Below the pieces are notes generated by a model, which saw only the letters and a program-made list of their open reading frames with translations, made no database searches and was not told the origin of the DNA. From Mariprofundus ferrinatatus (GTDB lineage: Bacteria > Pseudomonadota > Zetaproteobacteria > Mariprofundales > Mariprofundaceae), in contig NZ_CP018800.1 in the NCBI RefSeq assembly GCF_002795825.1, positions 372,001-436,000 of the forward strand: 64,000 nucleotides of DNA, read 5' to 3'. Position numbers and translations under genes: made by a program. Within the stretch, counting starts at the first letter, position 1. Each line of letters starts with the position of its first letter. Below are positions 37,606-45,969 of this stretch, in pieces.

Positions 37606-38328
37606 ATGAATGCTTTGGTTGAACCGGCTGTAAGCCTCCTTAAGCAGGCCAAACAGGTCCATGGCGATGCACTGGTCTATCCATGCTCTATGGGACTTGA
37701 AGGGTCGGTGCTGGTGGACATGATCAGTAAACATGGCTTGAACATTCCTGTCATGACACTCGATACCGGCAGGCTGCCGCAGGCGACCTATGATGTGATC
37801 ACTGCTTTCGAAGCGCGTTACGGCATCCGCATTCAGGTGCTGTTCCCTGACTGCCATGAAGTTGAAGCGATGGTGCGTGAATATGGCGTGAATTTATTCA
37901 GGAAATCCGTAGAGTTGCGCAAGCAGTGCTGTGAAGTACGCAAGGTGCGGCCGCTGATGCGTGCACTTGAGGGCAAAGAGGCGTGGGTTACCGGCAGGCG
38001 CAGGCAGCAATCGAAAGGACGCGCTGATCTGCAGTCTGTTGAAACTGATTCTGTATATGGACTGAAAAAGTATAATCCACTACTGGAGTGGAGCCTTGAT
38101 GATGTATGGAGCTATGTGAAAGAGAATGATGTTCCCTACAACAGGCTTCATGATGCCCACTACCAATCCATCGGTTGCGAATGTTGCACGCGAGCGATTA
38201 CCGTGGGTGAAGATGAGCGCGCCGGCCGCTGGTGGTGGGAAAATGATGAGGTTGCGGCAGAGTGCGGTCTGCATGTGATGAGCATCAAACAGGTTGTTGG
38301 CGAAATTGAAGATGGTGAAGGGATTTAG
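37606..38328 (+). CDS. cysH: Adenylyl-sulfate (APS) reductase, CysH family
   Basis: A 240-residue reductase. The P-loop-like PCSMGLEGSVLVDM, TLDTGRLPQATYD, and the two cysteine sets that bind [4Fe-4S] in APS-type enzymes are present: KQCCEVRKVRPL and GCECCTRAI. The cluster shows that APS rather than PAPS is the substrate, consistent with no APS kinase in the window. The second motif reads CECC where most homologues have C-X-P-C. It converts APS to sulfite and AMP, feeding the sulfite reductase upstream. It starts four bases after the permease fusion stop and precedes cysD by nine bases. Confidence 0.92.
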   Translation: MNALVEPAVSLLKQAKQVHGDALVYPCSMGLEGSVLVDMISKHGLNIPVMTLDTGRLPQATYDVITAFEARYGIRIQVLFPDCHEVEAMVREYGVNLFRKSVELRKQCCEVRKVRPLMRALEGKEAWVTGRRRQQSKGRADLQSVETDSVYGLKKYNPLLEWSLDDVWSYVKENDVPYNRLHDAHYQSIGCECCTRAITVGEDERAGRWWWENDEVAAECGLHVMSIKQVVGEIEDGEGI

Positions 38329-38337
38329 GAGAACGAA

Positions 38338-39258
38338 ATGTCTGGAAAGGTATCAGAACATAAGCTGACACAGCTTAAAGCGCTGGAAGCGGAATCGATC
38401 CACATTATCCGTGAGGTGGTGGCAGAATTCCGCAATCCGGTGATGCTCTACTCGGTCGGCAAGGATTCGAGTGTGTTGCTGCATCTGGCGCGCAAGGCAT
38501 TCTATCCTGCGCCGCTTCCGTTTCCGCTTTTGCATGTCGATACCGGCTTCAAGTTCAAGGAGATGTACGAATTCCGCGATAACTACTGTAAAGAGGTTGG
38601 CGCGGACCTGATCGTACGCCGCAATGAAGAGGCGATCGCTAGGGGTATGAATCCAAAGGATCACGGCGTGGCCCGCTGCTGTGGCGCATTGAAGACGCAG
38701 GGTCTTCTTGAAGCCCTGGAAGAGGGTGAATATGACGCTGCTTTCGGCGGTGCACGCCGCGATGAGGAGCGTTCACGCGCAAAGGAGCGCGTATTCTCGA
38801 TGCGCGACGAATTCGGACAGTGGGATCCGAAGAACCAGCGCCCTGAATTGTGGAATATCTACAACGGCCGTATTCACGAAGGTGAGTCGGTTCGCGTCTT
38901 TCCGATCTCCAACTGGACCGAGATGGATGTCTGGCTCTATATCCGTGAGGAGAAGATTCCGATTGTGCCGCTCTACTTTGCCAAAGAGCGCCTGATGGTT
39001 GAGCGCAAAGAGATGCTGATCCCCTATTACGAAGAGATGAAGGATCAACTGCTTGAGGGTGAAGAGCCGAAGCTGGTGATGAGCCGCTTCCGTACGCTGG
39101 GATGTTCCCCGTGTACAGGTGCAGTGCGCTCGGATGCATCGAATATGGACGAGATTGTGATCGAGGCAGCAGCAGCCCGGCGCTCGGAGCGTGAGACGCG
39201 CATTATCGATCACGGATCCAACAGCATGGAAGATAAAAAGAAAGAGGGTTACTTCTGA
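38338..39258 (+). CDS. cysD: Sulfate adenylyltransferase subunit 2 (ATP sulfurylase small subunit)
   Basis: A 306-residue ATP-pyrophosphatase-type protein with the PP-loop [50 protein letters not shown], and the C-terminal [13 protein letters not shown] and [12 protein letters not shown]. It transfers AMP from ATP to sulfate to give APS, driven by the GTPase partner CysN encoded just downstream. APS then goes to the APS reductase. Length and all motifs are normal. The 110-base gap before cysN contains two hairpins. Confidence 0.97.
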   Translation: MSGKVSEHKLTQLKALEAESIHIIREVVAEFRNPVMLYSVGKDSSVLLHLARKAFYPAPLPFPLLHVDTGFKFKEMYEFRDNYCKEVGADLIVRRNEEAIARGMNPKDHGVARCCGALKTQGLLEALEEGEYDAAFGGARRDEERSRAKERVFSMRDEFGQWDPKNQRPELWNIYNGRIHEGESVRVFPISNWTEMDVWLYIREEKIPIVPLYFAKERLMVERKEMLIPYYEEMKDQLLEGEEPKLVMSRFRTLGCSPCTGAVRSDASNMDEIVIEAAAARRSERETRIIDHGSNSMEDKKKEGYF

Positions 39259-39269
39259 TAGATTCATAC

Positions 39270-39294
39270 GCAAAAGGGCATGAAACCCTTTTGC
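39270..39294. repeat. Perfect hairpin between cysD and cysN
   Basis: GCAAAAGGG-catgaaa-CCCTTTTGC is a 9-bp perfect stem 11 bases after cysD. A second small stem (ACCCTttcAGGGT) follows near 39304. There is no T tract, so these may adjust mRNA stability or the cysD:cysN ratio rather than end transcription. Confidence 0.5.
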
Positions 39295-39368
39295 TGATTC
39301 GCCACCCTTTCAGGGTAGGCCGGGCTCTTATTTAGAGGGTTCGCGAAAGGTTTTACGGGGTTAGAAAG

Positions 39369-40655
39369 ATGACTGAACTGAATATTAAGATGACCAAGGA
39401 GATCGAGCTGCTCCGGCTGGTGACAGTAGGCAGTGTGGACGATGGCAAATCGACACTGATCGGCCGCCTGCTGGTCGATACCAAAGGCGCATTCGAGGAC
39501 CAGTTGCTGGCCGTGCGCAAGAAAAAGGGACAGGAGCAGCATATCGCTTCTGCGTCCGAGATTGATCTGGCGATGCTGACCGACGGCCTTTCTGCCGAAC
39601 GGGAGCAGGGCATTACCATTGATGTTGCATACCGTTATTTTGCCACGCCGAAACGCAAGTTTATCATGGCCGATTGTCCGGGGCATGAGCAGTACACCCG
39701 TAATATGGTGACCGGTGCTTCCACTGCCAGTGCTGCGATCATTCTGATCGATGCGCGAAATGGCGTGATGCCGCAGACCAAACGCCACACCCATATTCTC
39801 GGTCTGCTCGGGATTCCCCACCTGATTGTTGCAGTCAATAAAATGGATCTGGTCGGTTTTGATCAGGCGACTTTCGAGAAAATCCGGGAAGATATGAGTG
39901 CCTATTGTGCCAAGCAGGGGATCAAGGACCTGATCTGCCTGCCGATGTCTGCGCTCGATGGCGATATGGTGGCCGTGCGCGGTGACAATATGGGGTGGTA
40001 TGAGGGTGAGACGCTGCTTGAGACACTGGAAAATCTTTCCGTGCTTGATGCGGTGGACCAGAAACCATTCCGGTTCCCTGTGCAGCTTGTAAACCGTCCC
40101 CAGACCGCCGATCTACCCGACTATCGTGGTTTCATGGGTACAATCGTATCCGGCACCGTTCGCGTGGGCGACGAGGTCGTTGCTGTGCCCAGTGGCAACA
40201 CCTCGACCGTTAAAGAGATCGTGACATTCGACGGCAATCTTGAAGAGGCATTTGCGCCGCAGAGTGTGACACTGACACTGAACGATGAGATCGACGTGTC
40301 TCGCGGTGATATGCTCACCCATGTGGGTGAGAAGGCGAAGGACTCGAAAGAGCTGCGCGCCAACGTCTGCTGGATCGGTAATGAGCCGCTGAGTGAACGT
40401 AAGAAGTACCTGCTCAAGCACAATACCAATACCGTCAAGGCGATGGTGACGCAGATCGATTTCAAAACCGACATCCATACACTGGAGCATGAAGAGGATG
40501 CTGCCGAACTGGCCATGAACGAGATCGGCCGAATTTCCTTCAAGCTCTTGAAGCCTTTACATTACGACACCTATGCGGAAAACCGCGCCACCGGCAGCTT
40601 CATTCTGATCGACACCTTTACCAACAACACCGTCGGTGCAGGTATGATCGTTTAG
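39369..40655 (+). CDS. cysN: Sulfate adenylyltransferase subunit 1 (GTPase CysN)
   Basis: A 428-residue translation-factor-like GTPase with G1 GSVDDGKSTLIGRLL, switch region REQGITIDVAYRYF, G3 DCPGHEQYTRN and G4 NKMDL, followed by the beta-barrel domains. It couples GTP hydrolysis to sulfate adenylation by CysD. It lacks the CysC (APS kinase) domain that is often fused to its C-terminus, in keeping with direct APS reduction here. It is the last gene of the sulfur cluster; a strong terminator follows. Confidence 0.97.
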   Translation: MTELNIKMTKEIELLRLVTVGSVDDGKSTLIGRLLVDTKGAFEDQLLAVRKKKGQEQHIASASEIDLAMLTDGLSAEREQGITIDVAYRYFATPKRKFIMADCPGHEQYTRNMVTGASTASAAIILIDARNGVMPQTKRHTHILGLLGIPHLIVAVNKMDLVGFDQATFEKIREDMSAYCAKQGIKDLICLPMSALDGDMVAVRGDNMGWYEGETLLETLENLSVLDAVDQKPFRFPVQLVNRPQTADLPDYRGFMGTIVSGTVRVGDEVVAVPSGNTSTVKEIVTFDGNLEEAFAPQSVTLTLNDEIDVSRGDMLTHVGEKAKDSKELRANVCWIGNEPLSERKKYLLKHNTNTVKAMVTQIDFKTDIHTLEHEEDAAELAMNEIGRISFKLLKPLHYDTYAENRATGSFILIDTFTNNTVGAGMIV

Positions 40656-40683
40656 AAACGGTCCGGATTGCAGATAAAGATAA

Positions 40684-40709
40684 AAAGAGGGGGCATATGC
40701 CCCCTCTTT
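40684..40709. terminator. Rho-independent terminator of the sulfate operon
   Basis: AAAGAGGGGGC-atat-GCCCCCTCTTT forms a perfect 11-bp stem with a tetraloop, followed by CTATTTG, 28 bases after the cysN stop. The palindrome is symmetric and could work in both directions. Confidence 0.85.
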
Positions 40710-40807
40710 CTATTTGCGACAGAGAAACAGGCATTGACCCTGTCGTGTAGTGTCACAGAATGGCCGGCCCGCTGGCGAGGATCGCAACGGGTTAGCAGGA
40801 GAGGTTC

Positions 40808-42178
40808 ATGTTCAATAGTTTAAGTGAGAAGCTTGGTAATATTGCCAATAAATTGCGCGGCTCTGCACGCGTATCGGAAGCCGATCTTGATGCCACGCTA
40901 CGCGAGATGCGTATGGCGCTGCTCGAAGCTGATGTAGCACTGCCGGTAGTGCGCCACCTGATGAGCGAGGTGCGTGAACGTGCCCTCGGTGCGGAGGTGG
41001 CAAAGAGCCTGCAGCCGGGCCAGGTGATCATTAAGATTCTTAACGATGCACTTGCCGACCTCCTCGGTGGCCAGCGTCGTGACCTCAACCTGTCCAAGAT
41101 TCCTTCAGTGATTCTGCTTTGCGGCCTGCAGGGTGCAGGTAAAACAACCACAGCAGGCAAGCTTGCCCGACTGCTGATCGGCCAGGGCAAAAAGGTGGCC
41201 CTGACCTCTGTCGATGCCACCCGCCCTGCTGCACGCGAACAGCTGCAGGTGCTGGCCGGTCAGGTGGATGTGCCCTATATCGCCGGTGATGGCGCCAGTG
41301 CAGCTGCCATGGCGAAATCTGCAGTCAAACAGGCAGGTCGCGACGGCCATCATGTTCTGATCCTTGATACCGCAGGTCGACAGGTCGTTGATGACGAGTT
41401 GATGGCTGAAATCAGGGAGGTTGCGGGTGCTGTCGGCGCCACCGAACGCCTGCTTGTGCTCGATGCCATGACCGGCCAGACAGCGCTCCAGATTGCTGAA
41501 CAGTTCCATTCGGCAGTCAATATGTCCGGCTGTATTCTTACCAAGACCGATGCGGATGTGCGTGGTGGTGCGGCACTGTCTGTGGCCCACAGTACCGGTG
41601 TTCCGGTTCGATATGTCGGTACCGGCGAGAAGATTGATGCTTTCGAGCTGTTCGATCCACAGCGCATGGCGGGCCGAATCCTCGGTCAGGGCGATGTGGT
41701 TGGCCTGGTTGAGAAGATACAGGCGGGTGTGGATGAGGAGCAGGCACAGAAGGCTGCCGACAGGCTCAAGAAGGGGCAGTTCGACCTTGGCGATTTTGCT
41801 GAACAGCTGGGGCAGATGCAGAACATGGGCGGCATGGCGAGCATGCTGAAAATGATGCCGGGCATGAAGCTGCCACAGGATGCTCTCGACCAGATTGATG
41901 ATAAGCCGATCAAGCGGATGCAGGCGATGGTCTACTCTATGACGCCGAAAGAGCGCAAGTATCCCAAGCTGATGAATGGCAGCCGAAAACGCCGCGTTGC
42001 CATGGGATCCGGTACTTCCGTCCCCGAATTGAACCGTATGCTCAAGCAGTTTGCACAGATGCAGCGCATGATGAAGAAGATGAAGGGCGGCAAGGGTCGT
42101 CGAATGCTGGCCCAGATGATGGGTAAGTTCGGTGGCATGGGTGGAGGGGGTATGCCTCCGGGCATGCCGAGGATGTGA
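40808..42178 (+). CDS. ffh: Signal recognition particle protein Ffh (SRP54)
   Basis: A 456-residue SRP GTPase: N-domain four-helix bundle, G-domain with GLQGAGKTTTAGKLA, SVDATRPAAREQL, DTAGRQVVDDELM and LTKTDADVRGG, and a Met-rich M-domain that binds 4.5S RNA and signal peptides (RVAMGSGTSVPELNRML, then GGMGGGGMPPGMPRM at the end). It targets nascent membrane proteins to FtsY. Some G-domain positions are less common (LTSVDAT where most have AADTY; LTKTDAD where most have LTKLDGD). It is followed by the rpsP-rimM-trmD group, as in many bacteria. Confidence 0.97.
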   Translation: MFNSLSEKLGNIANKLRGSARVSEADLDATLREMRMALLEADVALPVVRHLMSEVRERALGAEVAKSLQPGQVIIKILNDALADLLGGQRRDLNLSKIPSVILLCGLQGAGKTTTAGKLARLLIGQGKKVALTSVDATRPAAREQLQVLAGQVDVPYIAGDGASAAAMAKSAVKQAGRDGHHVLILDTAGRQVVDDELMAEIREVAGAVGATERLLVLDAMTGQTALQIAEQFHSAVNMSGCILTKTDADVRGGAALSVAHSTGVPVRYVGTGEKIDAFELFDPQRMAGRILGQGDVVGLVEKIQAGVDEEQAQKAADRLKKGQFDLGDFAEQLGQMQNMGGMASMLKMMPGMKLPQDALDQIDDKPIKRMQAMVYSMTPKERKYPKLMNGSRKRRVAMGSGTSVPELNRMLKQFAQMQRMMKKMKGGKGRRMLAQMMGKFGGMGGGGMPPGMPRM

Positions 42179-42283
42179 AGACGAACTTCGATTCACATGC
42201 ATCTCTTCGCAGTGAGGAGATGCCTCATGAATTCGAGGCTGCAAATAAAATCGGCGGTTTGGGAGAGTGGTGCACCTAACTCC

Positions 42284-42312
42284 TTGCTCCTTACGCGTTA
42301 CCTCTCTATAGT
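42284..42312 (+). promoter_or_regulatory. Sigma-70-type promoter of rpsP-rimM-trmD
   Basis: TTGCTC (-35) and TATAGT (-10) are spaced by exactly 17 bases, and the -10 lies 34 bases before the rpsP start codon. An upstream hairpin (GCATCTC ... GAGATGC near 42200) may be the end of the ffh transcript. Confidence 0.65.
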
Positions 42313-42345
42313 GCGCCGCCTGTTTTTCGGAGGTTTGTATATAAA

Positions 42346-42585
42346 ATGGCAACTGTTATTCGTCTGAGCCGTGGTGGCCGCAAAAAGCGCCCATTCTATT
42401 CTGTAGTTGTAATGGACGAGCGTAAGCGTCGCGATGGTGCATTCATCGAGAAGCTTGGCTACTTCGATCCTTGCACCGATCCTGAAGTGATCGAGCTTGA
42501 TCTGGAGCGTGTAAAAGCATGGACCGATCAGGGTGCGCAGGTTTCCGACCGCGTCGCCAGCCTGATCGTCAAAGCGTCCGCTTAA
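42346..42585 (+). CDS. rpsP: 30S ribosomal protein S16
   Basis: A 79-residue S16 with the canonical start VIRLSRGGRKKRPFYSVVVMD, then EKLGYFDP and the VKAWTDQGAQVSDRV helix. The size is normal. It has a strong ribosome site (CGGAGGT) and heads the rpsP-rimM-trmD cluster, linking small-subunit assembly with rRNA maturation and tRNA methylation. Confidence 0.98.
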   Translation: MATVIRLSRGGRKKRPFYSVVVMDERKRRDGAFIEKLGYFDPCTDPEVIELDLERVKAWTDQGAQVSDRVASLIVKASA

Positions 42586-42624
42586 TTGATTCGATCAACG
42601 AAGCCTGACTGAGGGCTTTGTTTG

Positions 42625-43176
42625 ATGGCGCTTGAACCATCGTATCTGCATGTCGGCGATATTCTTGGGACACATGGTCTCAAGGGCACGTTGACACTCT
42701 ATTCGCATACCCGGCCCGCTTCGGCGGTCGCCGGGTATTCTTGTTGGTGGGTCGGAGAAAGCGGCGAGCTTGCAAAGCCTTATCAGGTCAAGCGTTGCTG
42801 GCAGCACGGCAAACGGATGTTGGCCGATCTGGAGGGCATCGCTGATTGCAACAGTGCTGAAAAACTGAAGGGGCAGAAGATCTGGGTGCCTCTCTCCGAG
42901 GTGGAGGTTGATGAGGGTGAGTACCTCTGGGAGGAGCTGATCGGCTGCGAGGTGATCCTCGATGAGAGCGATGAGCTGCTCGGCACGGTGGTGGCCCTTG
43001 AGGATTACGGTGCTCAGGATAATCTGGTGGTAAAAGCCCCGGATGATGCCGAATCACAGGGAGAGTGGCTGATCCCGTTTATCGAAGAGGTCATTGTCGA
43101 GGTTGATCTCGAAGAGGGCATCATCGCGGTCGACCTGCCGGATGGGATGGATGCATGTTTCACGCCCAGATCCTGA
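42625..43176 (+). CDS. rimM: Ribosome maturation factor RimM
   Basis: A 183-residue RimM: N-terminal beta-barrel (YLHVGDILGTHGLKGTLTL) and C-terminal PRC-barrel (LIGCEVILDESDELLGTVV, WLIPFIEEVIVEVDLEEG). It helps mature the 3' domain of 16S rRNA in the 30S particle and binds S19. ATG 42625 is preferred to an in-frame TTG one codon earlier. Its end overlaps trmD by 22 bases. Confidence 0.95.
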   Translation: MALEPSYLHVGDILGTHGLKGTLTLYSHTRPASAVAGYSCWWVGESGELAKPYQVKRCWQHGKRMLADLEGIADCNSAEKLKGQKIWVPLSEVEVDEGEYLWEELIGCEVILDESDELLGTVVALEDYGAQDNLVVKAPDDAESQGEWLIPFIEEVIVEVDLEEGIIAVDLPDGMDACFTPRS

Positions 43177-43844
43177 CCCTCTTCCCTGAATTCTTTGAAT
43201 CCCCGCTCTCCTGTTCAATTCCAAAGCGGGCGATTGAGGCGGGCATCGTCAGGGTCGATGCCATTCAGATCCGCGACTTTGCAACCGACAAACACAATCG
43301 GGTGGATGATACCCCCTACGGTGGCGGCCCTGGCATGCTGATGAAACCGGAACCCGTGGTGGCCGCCATTCGCAGGGCCAGAGAACTGCATCCCGATACG
43401 CATGTGGTGATGCTGACCCCCTCCGGCAGTCGGTTTACCCAGGCCAAGGCGCTCGAATTTACCGGCAAGCCGGGTATCACACTGCTATGCGGGCGCTACG
43501 AGGGCTTTGACGAAAGAATCTGCGATTACGTCGATGAGGAGATCTCACTCGGTGACTACGTTCTATCCGGCGGCGAGCCCGCCGCGATGTGTGTCCTGGA
43601 TGCGGTGATCCGTCTGCTGCCCGAGGTGCTTGGTTCGCCCGAGTCGGCCGTGCTCGACTCCTTCAGCGAAGAGGGTATCCTCGACTGGCCGCACTACACT
43701 CGCCCTGAGGAGTTTGAGGGAAAGAAGGTGCCCGAAGTTCTGCTTTCGGGAAATCATGCTGCCATCGAGAAGTGGCGTCATGAACAGGCACGATTGCGCA
43801 CAAGTAAGCGCCGAGGAGCAAGGGTCGATCATGACGAAAAATAA
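43155..43844 (+). CDS. trmD: tRNA (guanine-N1)-methyltransferase TrmD
   Basis: A 229-residue SPOUT methyltransferase that makes m1G37 in tRNAs to prevent frameshifting. Visible blocks are ILTLFPEFFESPLS, TPYGGGPGMLMKPEP, LLCGRYEGFDERICDYVDEE and LGDYVLSGGEPAAM, which forms the SAM-binding knot. The end overlaps the arginine decarboxylase gene by 14 bases. The ribosomal protein L19 gene, which nearly always follows trmD, is absent from this position. Confidence 0.97.
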   Translation: MFHAQILTLFPEFFESPLSCSIPKRAIEAGIVRVDAIQIRDFATDKHNRVDDTPYGGGPGMLMKPEPVVAAIRRARELHPDTHVVMLTPSGSRFTQAKALEFTGKPGITLLCGRYEGFDERICDYVDEEISLGDYVLSGGEPAAMCVLDAVIRLLPEVLGSPESAVLDSFSEEGILDWPHYTRPEEFEGKKVPEVLLSGNHAAIEKWRHEQARLRTSKRRGARVDHDEK

Positions 43845-45750
43845 GTGGTCCACTGAACAGGCTGGCGAACTCTATCAGGTAGAGGGGTGGGGGAACGGTT
43901 TCTTCGGCATCAATGAAGCTGGCCATATGATGGCCATCCCCGATGGCGAGCATCAGGTTGACCTGAAACTTCTCTGCGATGAGTTGACTGAGCGAGGCCT
44001 TTACCCGCCATTGCTGTTGAGATTCTCGGATATCCTTAAGCAGCGCATGGCACAGATTCACCAGCGCTTCTCGATCGCCCGCGAAGAGTCGGGCTACGAG
44101 GGGCGCTATTACGGCGTTTATCCGATCAAGGTAAACCAGCAGCGGCAGGTGGTAGAAGAGATCATCGAATTCGGGCAGGAGTACAACTGGGGGCTTGAGG
44201 CAGGCTCCAAGCCTGAGTTGCACGCCACGCTGGCCATGCTTGAGGATGTTGAGGGATTGATCGTCTGTAACGGTTACAAGGACCGCGAGTTTATTGAGTT
44301 GGCCATGATCGGGCGCAAGATGGGCAAACGCGTATTTATCGTGGTCGAAAAGTCCAATGAACTGGATATGATTCTCGAAGCCTCAAAGCGACTCCAGGTA
44401 GAGCCGCTGATCGGGCTGCGCTGCAAGCTTGCCGCTACCAGTAAGGGCAAGTGGGAGGACTCCGGCGGAGACCGGTCCAAGTTCGGTCTGGCCGCCTCTG
44501 AGCTGGTAGAGGTTGTCGATAAGCTGAAAGAGGCCGGCATGCTCGATGCCTTAAGGTTACTTCATTTTCATATCGGATCGCAGGTTCCGCGTATCCGTCG
44601 CATCAAGCAGGCGATGCAGGAGGCGGCGCGCTTCTATGTCGAGCTACGCAAGCTTGGCGCTCCGATCGAATATATGGATGTCGGCGGCGGTCTCGGTGTC
44701 AACTACGATGGATCGATTTCGGGGACACAAACCTCGGTGGACTATTCGCTGCAGGAGTATGCCAACGATATTGTCTGGTCGCTGAAGGCGGTCTGTGACG
44801 ATGAGGAGCTGCCGCATCCGAATATTATTTCCGAATCGGGAAGGGCTCTTGTGGCCCATCATGCCGTGATGGTGATTGATGTGCTTGGTGTGACAAAACG
44901 ATCGAGTCAGGCGCCTTCCGAAGAGCCTGATGAAGCGGCTCCGATGCAATTGCGCCAGCTCTGGAACACCTATGTCGACTTTGAGCGCATTGAACCACGT
45001 GAGGCGCTGCACGATGTTGTGTCGCTACGCGAGGATGTGAATCGTCTTTTCGTGCTTGGGCACTGTTCGCTGGCAGAAAGAGCACAGGCCGATGAACTTT
45101 ACTGGCATATGCTTACCGTGCTCATCGACAGGCTGGATGAGGATGAGGTTGCTGAGTTGATCCCGGGTATCCGCACCCAGATGGCTGATCGCTACTTCTG
45201 TAACTTCTCACTGTTCCAGTCACTGCCTGACTCCTGGGCTATCGATCAACTTTTCCCGGTGGTGCCGATTCACCGTCTGAACGAAAAGCCTGGACAACAA
45301 GGGATTCTGGTTGATATCACCTGTGATTCTGACGGTAAGATCCAGAATTTCGCGTTAGAGGGTGGACATGCCGAGACCTTGCCTCTGCACGCCCTGAACA
45401 ATGGCGACGATTACCTGATCGGCGTATTTCTGACCGGTGCCTATCAGGAGATTCTCGGTGACCTGCACAATCTGTTCGGCGACACCCATGCGGTGCATGT
45501 TCGCATGGACGGAGACCAGTATGAGCTGGAACAGATTGTCGAGGGCGAGAGCGTGGCCGAGGTGCTCGATTACGTTCAGTTCAATGAGAAGGTGCTGATC
45601 GATCGTATGCGCCGCCAGCTTACCCAGGCTCGGACTGAAGGCCGCCTGAGTGCTGCCGAGTCGAGCGTGTTTCTGCGCTTCTACAAAGAGGGGCTGGCCG
45701 GTTATACCTACCTGGAAGAGCAGCTTCCGCCTTCCATTTCTACAAAATAG
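43831..45750 (+). CDS. speA: Biosynthetic arginine decarboxylase
   Basis: A 639-residue fold-type III PLP decarboxylase. Its PLP Lys is in GVYPIKVNQQRQVVEEI, with FHIGSQVPRIRRIKQAM, DVGGGLGVNYDG and ESGRALVAHHAV as the other standard blocks. It converts arginine to agmatine, the first step of the putrescine/spermidine route completed by speB and the carboxyspermidine genes near 59-62 kb. I start at ATG 43831 (GAGGAGC upstream); the start lies inside trmD, so the genes are probably translationally coupled. Confidence 0.96.
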   Translation: MTKNKWSTEQAGELYQVEGWGNGFFGINEAGHMMAIPDGEHQVDLKLLCDELTERGLYPPLLLRFSDILKQRMAQIHQRFSIAREESGYEGRYYGVYPIKVNQQRQVVEEIIEFGQEYNWGLEAGSKPELHATLAMLEDVEGLIVCNGYKDREFIELAMIGRKMGKRVFIVVEKSNELDMILEASKRLQVEPLIGLRCKLAATSKGKWEDSGGDRSKFGLAASELVEVVDKLKEAGMLDALRLLHFHIGSQVPRIRRIKQAMQEAARFYVELRKLGAPIEYMDVGGGLGVNYDGSISGTQTSVDYSLQEYANDIVWSLKAVCDDEELPHPNIISESGRALVAHHAVMVIDVLGVTKRSSQAPSEEPDEAAPMQLRQLWNTYVDFERIEPREALHDVVSLREDVNRLFVLGHCSLAERAQADELYWHMLTVLIDRLDEDEVAELIPGIRTQMADRYFCNFSLFQSLPDSWAIDQLFPVVPIHRLNEKPGQQGILVDITCDSDGKIQNFALEGGHAETLPLHALNNGDDYLIGVFLTGAYQEILGDLHNLFGDTHAVHVRMDGDQYELEQIVEGESVAEVLDYVQFNEKVLIDRMRRQLTQARTEGRLSAAESSVFLRFYKEGLAGYTYLEEQLPPSISTK

Positions 45751-45879
45751 TATTCACCCGATACGAAAAGTTACCTCCTTTGCTGCAAGGGAGATTTAAT
45801 CGCTTTTGAATATGTAGGCCGGAATTCCATATCCGCGTTGTTTTCCGGGTTCGGATGAATTTCCGCCATACAGTATTTG

Positions 45880-45888
45880 TGCTATACT
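45880..45888 (+). promoter_or_regulatory. Extended -10 promoter before the GGDEF-EAL gene
   Basis: TGCTATACT is an extended -10 element (TGnTATACT) 80 bases upstream of the start codon. There is no clear -35 box, as often with extended -10 promoters. The rest of the 219-base gap shows no coding frame. Confidence 0.5.
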
Positions 45889-45969
45889 GAACGGACTTGA
45901 GGCGGTTTTCAGGGGATTCGGCAGTGCATGGGGTGGAGATGGAACTCAAAACAGGATTGTTGACCAGCG

